A stretch of DNA of 16,872 bases. Origin: Deltaproteobacteria bacterium (GTDB taxonomy: Bacteria > Myxococcota_A > Polyangia > Polyangiales > Houyiibacteriaceae). The DNA is taken from assembly GCA_027295555.1 (NCBI GenBank), contig JAPUKT010000348.1, forward strand, positions 1 through 16,872. The letters are read 5' to 3'. Position numbers and translations under genes: made by a program. Shown piece after piece: positions 15,301 to 16,872 of the stretch (position 1 is its first letter; the number at the start of each line of letters is the position of its first letter). The notes beneath the pieces are model-generated. The model did not search any database and had not been told where the DNA came from. It saw only the letters and a program-made list of their open reading frames with translations.

Positions 15301-15387
15301 ATGCTGGCAGGCAAGCGCATCTCGGTGGTCGTACCCGCGTACAATGAAGAGCAGCTCGTAGGGCGTACCCGATGGCGGCCAACATGA
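15301..15387 (+). pseudogene. Remnant of a family 2 glycosyltransferase gene (5' end only)
   Basis: An ATG 6 bases after the glmS stop opens 28 codons. The first 23 read as the very start of a GT2 enzyme of the dolichol-phosphate-mannose-synthase type: KRISVVVPAYNEEQLVGRT, the first beta strand and nucleotide-sugar-binding PAYNEE loop. After GRT (about 15369) the likeness stops, the codons become RWRPT and a TGA follows at 15385-15387. No frame after that continues the GT2 fold; instead a GT4 gene begins. A deletion joining the two genes is the simplest reading. The TGA overlaps an ATG of the next gene as ATGA, so the remnant may work as a translated leader. Confidence 0.72.
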
Positions 15388-16445
15388 AGATCGGACTGCT
15401 GACGACGAGCTTTCCGCGTTTCGAAGGCGATTGTAGTGGCGCTTTCGTGCTCGCCCTCGCGCGCTCGTGGGCGGCGCACGGTCACGAAGTCCGCGTGTTG
15501 GCCCCCGAACCGCGTCGCCGTCTTCACGAACCTCGATGGCCGGGCATTGAGGTTCGCTGGGTGCCCTACGCGCGTCCGCGTGGGCTGCAGCACACGTTCT
15601 ACGGAAGTGGTGCGCCGGAGAAGGTGCGAACGCACCCGTCTACGTGGTTGGGCGCCGCCAGCTTTACCGCGGCACTGACAGTCGCAGCGCGACGGGTTCT
15701 CGACGATTGTGACGCACTAGTGAGTCATTGGTGTCTGCCAAGCGGATGGGTCGCATCGGCGAATGCGAATGGTCGCCCTCATCTCAGCATCTGTCACGCC
15801 ACCGATGTACGATGGCTCTCCCGACTCCCAGGGGGTCGCACGGTCGCCCGACAGATTGCGCGCGGCGCGACATCGATGTGGTTTCTCACCGATGACCTCC
15901 GAAATCGGTTCTTTGCCATCGCGGAGCTCGAGCCGGGAGCGAAGACGACTCACATCGGACCGATGCCGATCGAACCGCCCCCGTCCATGGCAGGCCACCG
16001 AAAACGGTGGCGCAGTGAGCTCGGCATCGAAGGCTTCACCCTGCTCTTTTTGGGACGCTTGGTGCCGGTCAAAGGAGCCGATCGCTTGATACGCGCGGTG
16101 GCCCGCGTTCCCCGTGACATCAGCATTCGAATCGCAGGCGATGGTCCCGAACGGCGCCGTCTCGAGACGCTCGCACGACGCCTCGGTGTGGACGCGCATT
16201 TCGAGGGCTGGGTTCACACTGAACGAAAAGAGATGTTGCTTCGAAGCTGCGACGCGCTGGTCGTGCCGTCGCGCCCGAACGATGGCGTGCCGACGGTGAT
16301 CTTCGAGGCGATCGCAAGAGGCCTGCCCGTCATCGCGACCCGCCTCGATGGGGTCAGTCAACACCTTGCCGAAGAGGCTCTGGTCGCCCCGGACGACCTA
16401 AACGCGCTCAGCCGGGCTATCCAAACCCTGGCTTCGTTCTCGTAG
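15384..16445 (+). CDS. Family 4 glycosyltransferase
   Basis: Retaining GT-B-fold enzyme that transfers a sugar from a nucleotide donor, probably onto a surface polysaccharide or lipid. From the ATG at 15384 it has 353 residues (an ATG at 15372 adds four). The N-terminal acceptor domain begins MKIGLLTTSFPRFEGDCSGA. The donor domain has LLFLGRLVPVKGADRLIRAV, IRIAGDGPERRRLE, CDALVVPSRPNDGVPT and IFEAIARGLPVIATRLDGV. The first Glu of the EX7E motif is Asp (D300; E308 is kept). It ends abruptly at ALSRAIQTLASFS, without the usual final 30 or so residues, so the C-terminus may be cut. Acceptor and sugar cannot be told. Confidence 0.9.
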   Translation: MKIGLLTTSFPRFEGDCSGAFVLALARSWAAHGHEVRVLAPEPRRRLHEPRWPGIEVRWVPYARPRGLQHTFYGSGAPEKVRTHPSTWLGAASFTAALTVAARRVLDDCDALVSHWCLPSGWVASANANGRPHLSICHATDVRWLSRLPGGRTVARQIARGATSMWFLTDDLRNRFFAIAELEPGAKTTHIGPMPIEPPPSMAGHRKRWRSELGIEGFTLLFLGRLVPVKGADRLIRAVARVPRDISIRIAGDGPERRRLETLARRLGVDAHFEGWVHTERKEMLLRSCDALVVPSRPNDGVPTVIFEAIARGLPVIATRLDGVSQHLAEEALVAPDDLNALSRAIQTLASFS

Positions 16446-16697
16446 TCGTAGTCACAAGTCAAAAGAACGGAGGGACTCGAGGCGCATGACCGTGACCGCG
16501 ACTGTCTCCGCTTCGGTGGTATGGGCTTGAGAGAGGGGGCAAGAGCGGGTGGCGCGGCGTCGGTGGAGTACCAGGCCGGTGACGGCGGGCACGTCTCTTG
16601 AGAGAGGCTCGTGGGTTGGGGACGGGAAAGCGGTCCTCCGAAGTTGCACTTCGGCAGCGCAGATCCCTCGATAAAAAGTCGTTGTACAATTGATTAG
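16446..16697. other. Non-coding stretch with small repeats after GT4 gene
   Basis: 252 bases in which I see no credible gene; two minus-strand open frames here lack a ribosome-binding site and any family likeness. It holds two copies of CTTGAGAGAGG (16526-16536 and 16597-16607, 71 bases apart) and a hairpin at 16638-16654, and becomes AT-rich from about 16670. The hairpins and the transposase start that follows suggest the flank of a mobile or REP-type element. Confidence 0.6.
16638..16654. repeat. Perfect 7-bp palindrome with TGC loop
   Basis: CCGAAGT-TGC-ACTTCGG: seven paired bases around a 3-base loop, 43 bases before the putative transposase ATG. There is no T-run after it, so it is not a clear terminator. 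REP-associated transposases act on short palindromes of this sort; the link is inference. Confidence 0.6.
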
Positions 16698-16872
16698 ATG
16701 GTTGACATTGAGCAATATCTGCGATATTCAAGAGGAATGGCGGCAGGCACTCAAAGGCCCAGACGCTTCCCTAAACGACGTCGGGGACGACGCCGAAGGG
16801 AGGCGCAGCTTCACCTCGACCGGTTGCGGCACGGGGGGCGTCGCGAAGGGGCCGGTCGGCCGAAGACGAGCT
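16698..16872 (+). CDS. Probable REP-associated (Y1-type) transposase, 5' end only
   Basis: An open frame runs to the window edge. It is strongly basic (RRFPKRRRGRRRREAQ) and reaches HGGRREGAGRPKTS, which closely matches the N-terminal GGRRxGAGRP signature of REP-associated tyrosine transposases found across Proteobacteria and Myxococcota. The catalytic HUH and Tyr motifs would lie beyond the edge. The start is uncertain: ATG at 16698 lacks a ribosome-binding site; an in-frame ATG at 16737 sits where a promoter at 16702-16730 would begin transcription. Such proteins mobilise or maintain short palindromic repeats. Whether the gene is intact cannot be told. Confidence 0.6.
   Translation, partial: MVDIEQYLRYSRGMAAGTQRPRRFPKRRRGRRRREAQLHLDRLRHGGRREGAGRPKTS
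16702..16730 (+). promoter_or_regulatory. Candidate promoter and palindrome at transposase start
   Basis: Perfect -35 TTGACA (16702-16707), a 17-base spacer and TATTCA (16725-16730). The perfect inverted repeat AATATC-TGC-GATATT (16714-16728) fills the -10 side of the spacer and part of the -10, and could be an operator. If used, transcription would begin near the ATG at 16737, giving a leaderless or very short-leader message. The -10 is weak. Confidence 0.4.

Noticed and set aside
16452..16731. Two overlapping minus-strand open frames (87 and 90 codons) in the right-hand spacer
   Set aside because: No ribosome-binding site, no recognisable domain, and arginine/proline-rich composition typical of chance frames in GC-rich DNA.

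Overview
The window looks like core chromosome of a GC-rich, Gram-negative deltaproteobacterial lineage, most likely Myxococcota. The reasons are a CdnL/CarD-type RNA polymerase factor, an excisionase-like HTH fused to a receiver-like domain, a lipoprotein paired with an M16 protease, Ala/Pro/Glu tails on ribosomal proteins, and a recA promoter carrying a palindrome that resembles the LexA box described for Myxococcus. No tRNA, rRNA or CRISPR array was seen.

Layout. (1) Bases 1-3729, minus strand: a translation operon read prs - rplY (L25/CTC type) - pth - rpsF - rpsR - rplI, with short gaps or overlaps; rplI runs off the left edge. S6 and L25 both carry long Ala/Glu/Pro-rich C-terminal tails. 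(2) 3929-6249, plus strand: three genes divergent from prs. They encode an uncharacterised protein with a receiver-like N-terminus and an XRE HTH, a NUDT19-like Nudix hydrolase joined to it by an ATGA overlap, and a BldC/MerR-like HTH protein whose receiver domain has lost the phospho-acceptor Asp. (3) 6380-7042, plus: a lone bifunctional hisIE, meeting cdnL tail to tail across a strong hairpin. (4) 7167-10424, minus: cinA, recA and cdnL, all codirectional. recA has its own promoter with an SOS-like palindrome and a 13-bp tandem repeat; cdnL has a well-formed sigma70-type promoter. (5) 10505-15294, plus: an exported M16 protease, a lipoprotein M16 partner without the zinc site, and glmS. (6) 15301-16872, plus: a 28-codon remnant of a family 2 glycosyltransferase, a family 4 glycosyltransferase that seems short at its C-terminus, a non-coding stretch with small hairpins, and the start of a probable REP-associated (Y1-type) transposase cut by the window edge. 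This end looks rearranged.

How the genes work together: segment 1 supplies PRPP and ribosome parts. Segment 4 joins DNA-damage response (recA, cinA) with housekeeping transcription (CdnL). Segment 5 is envelope-related: surface proteolysis and amino-sugar supply for peptidoglycan/LPS, followed by glycosyltransferases. The least explained genes are the two receiver-like/HTH proteins around the Nudix gene, and the rearranged right end.
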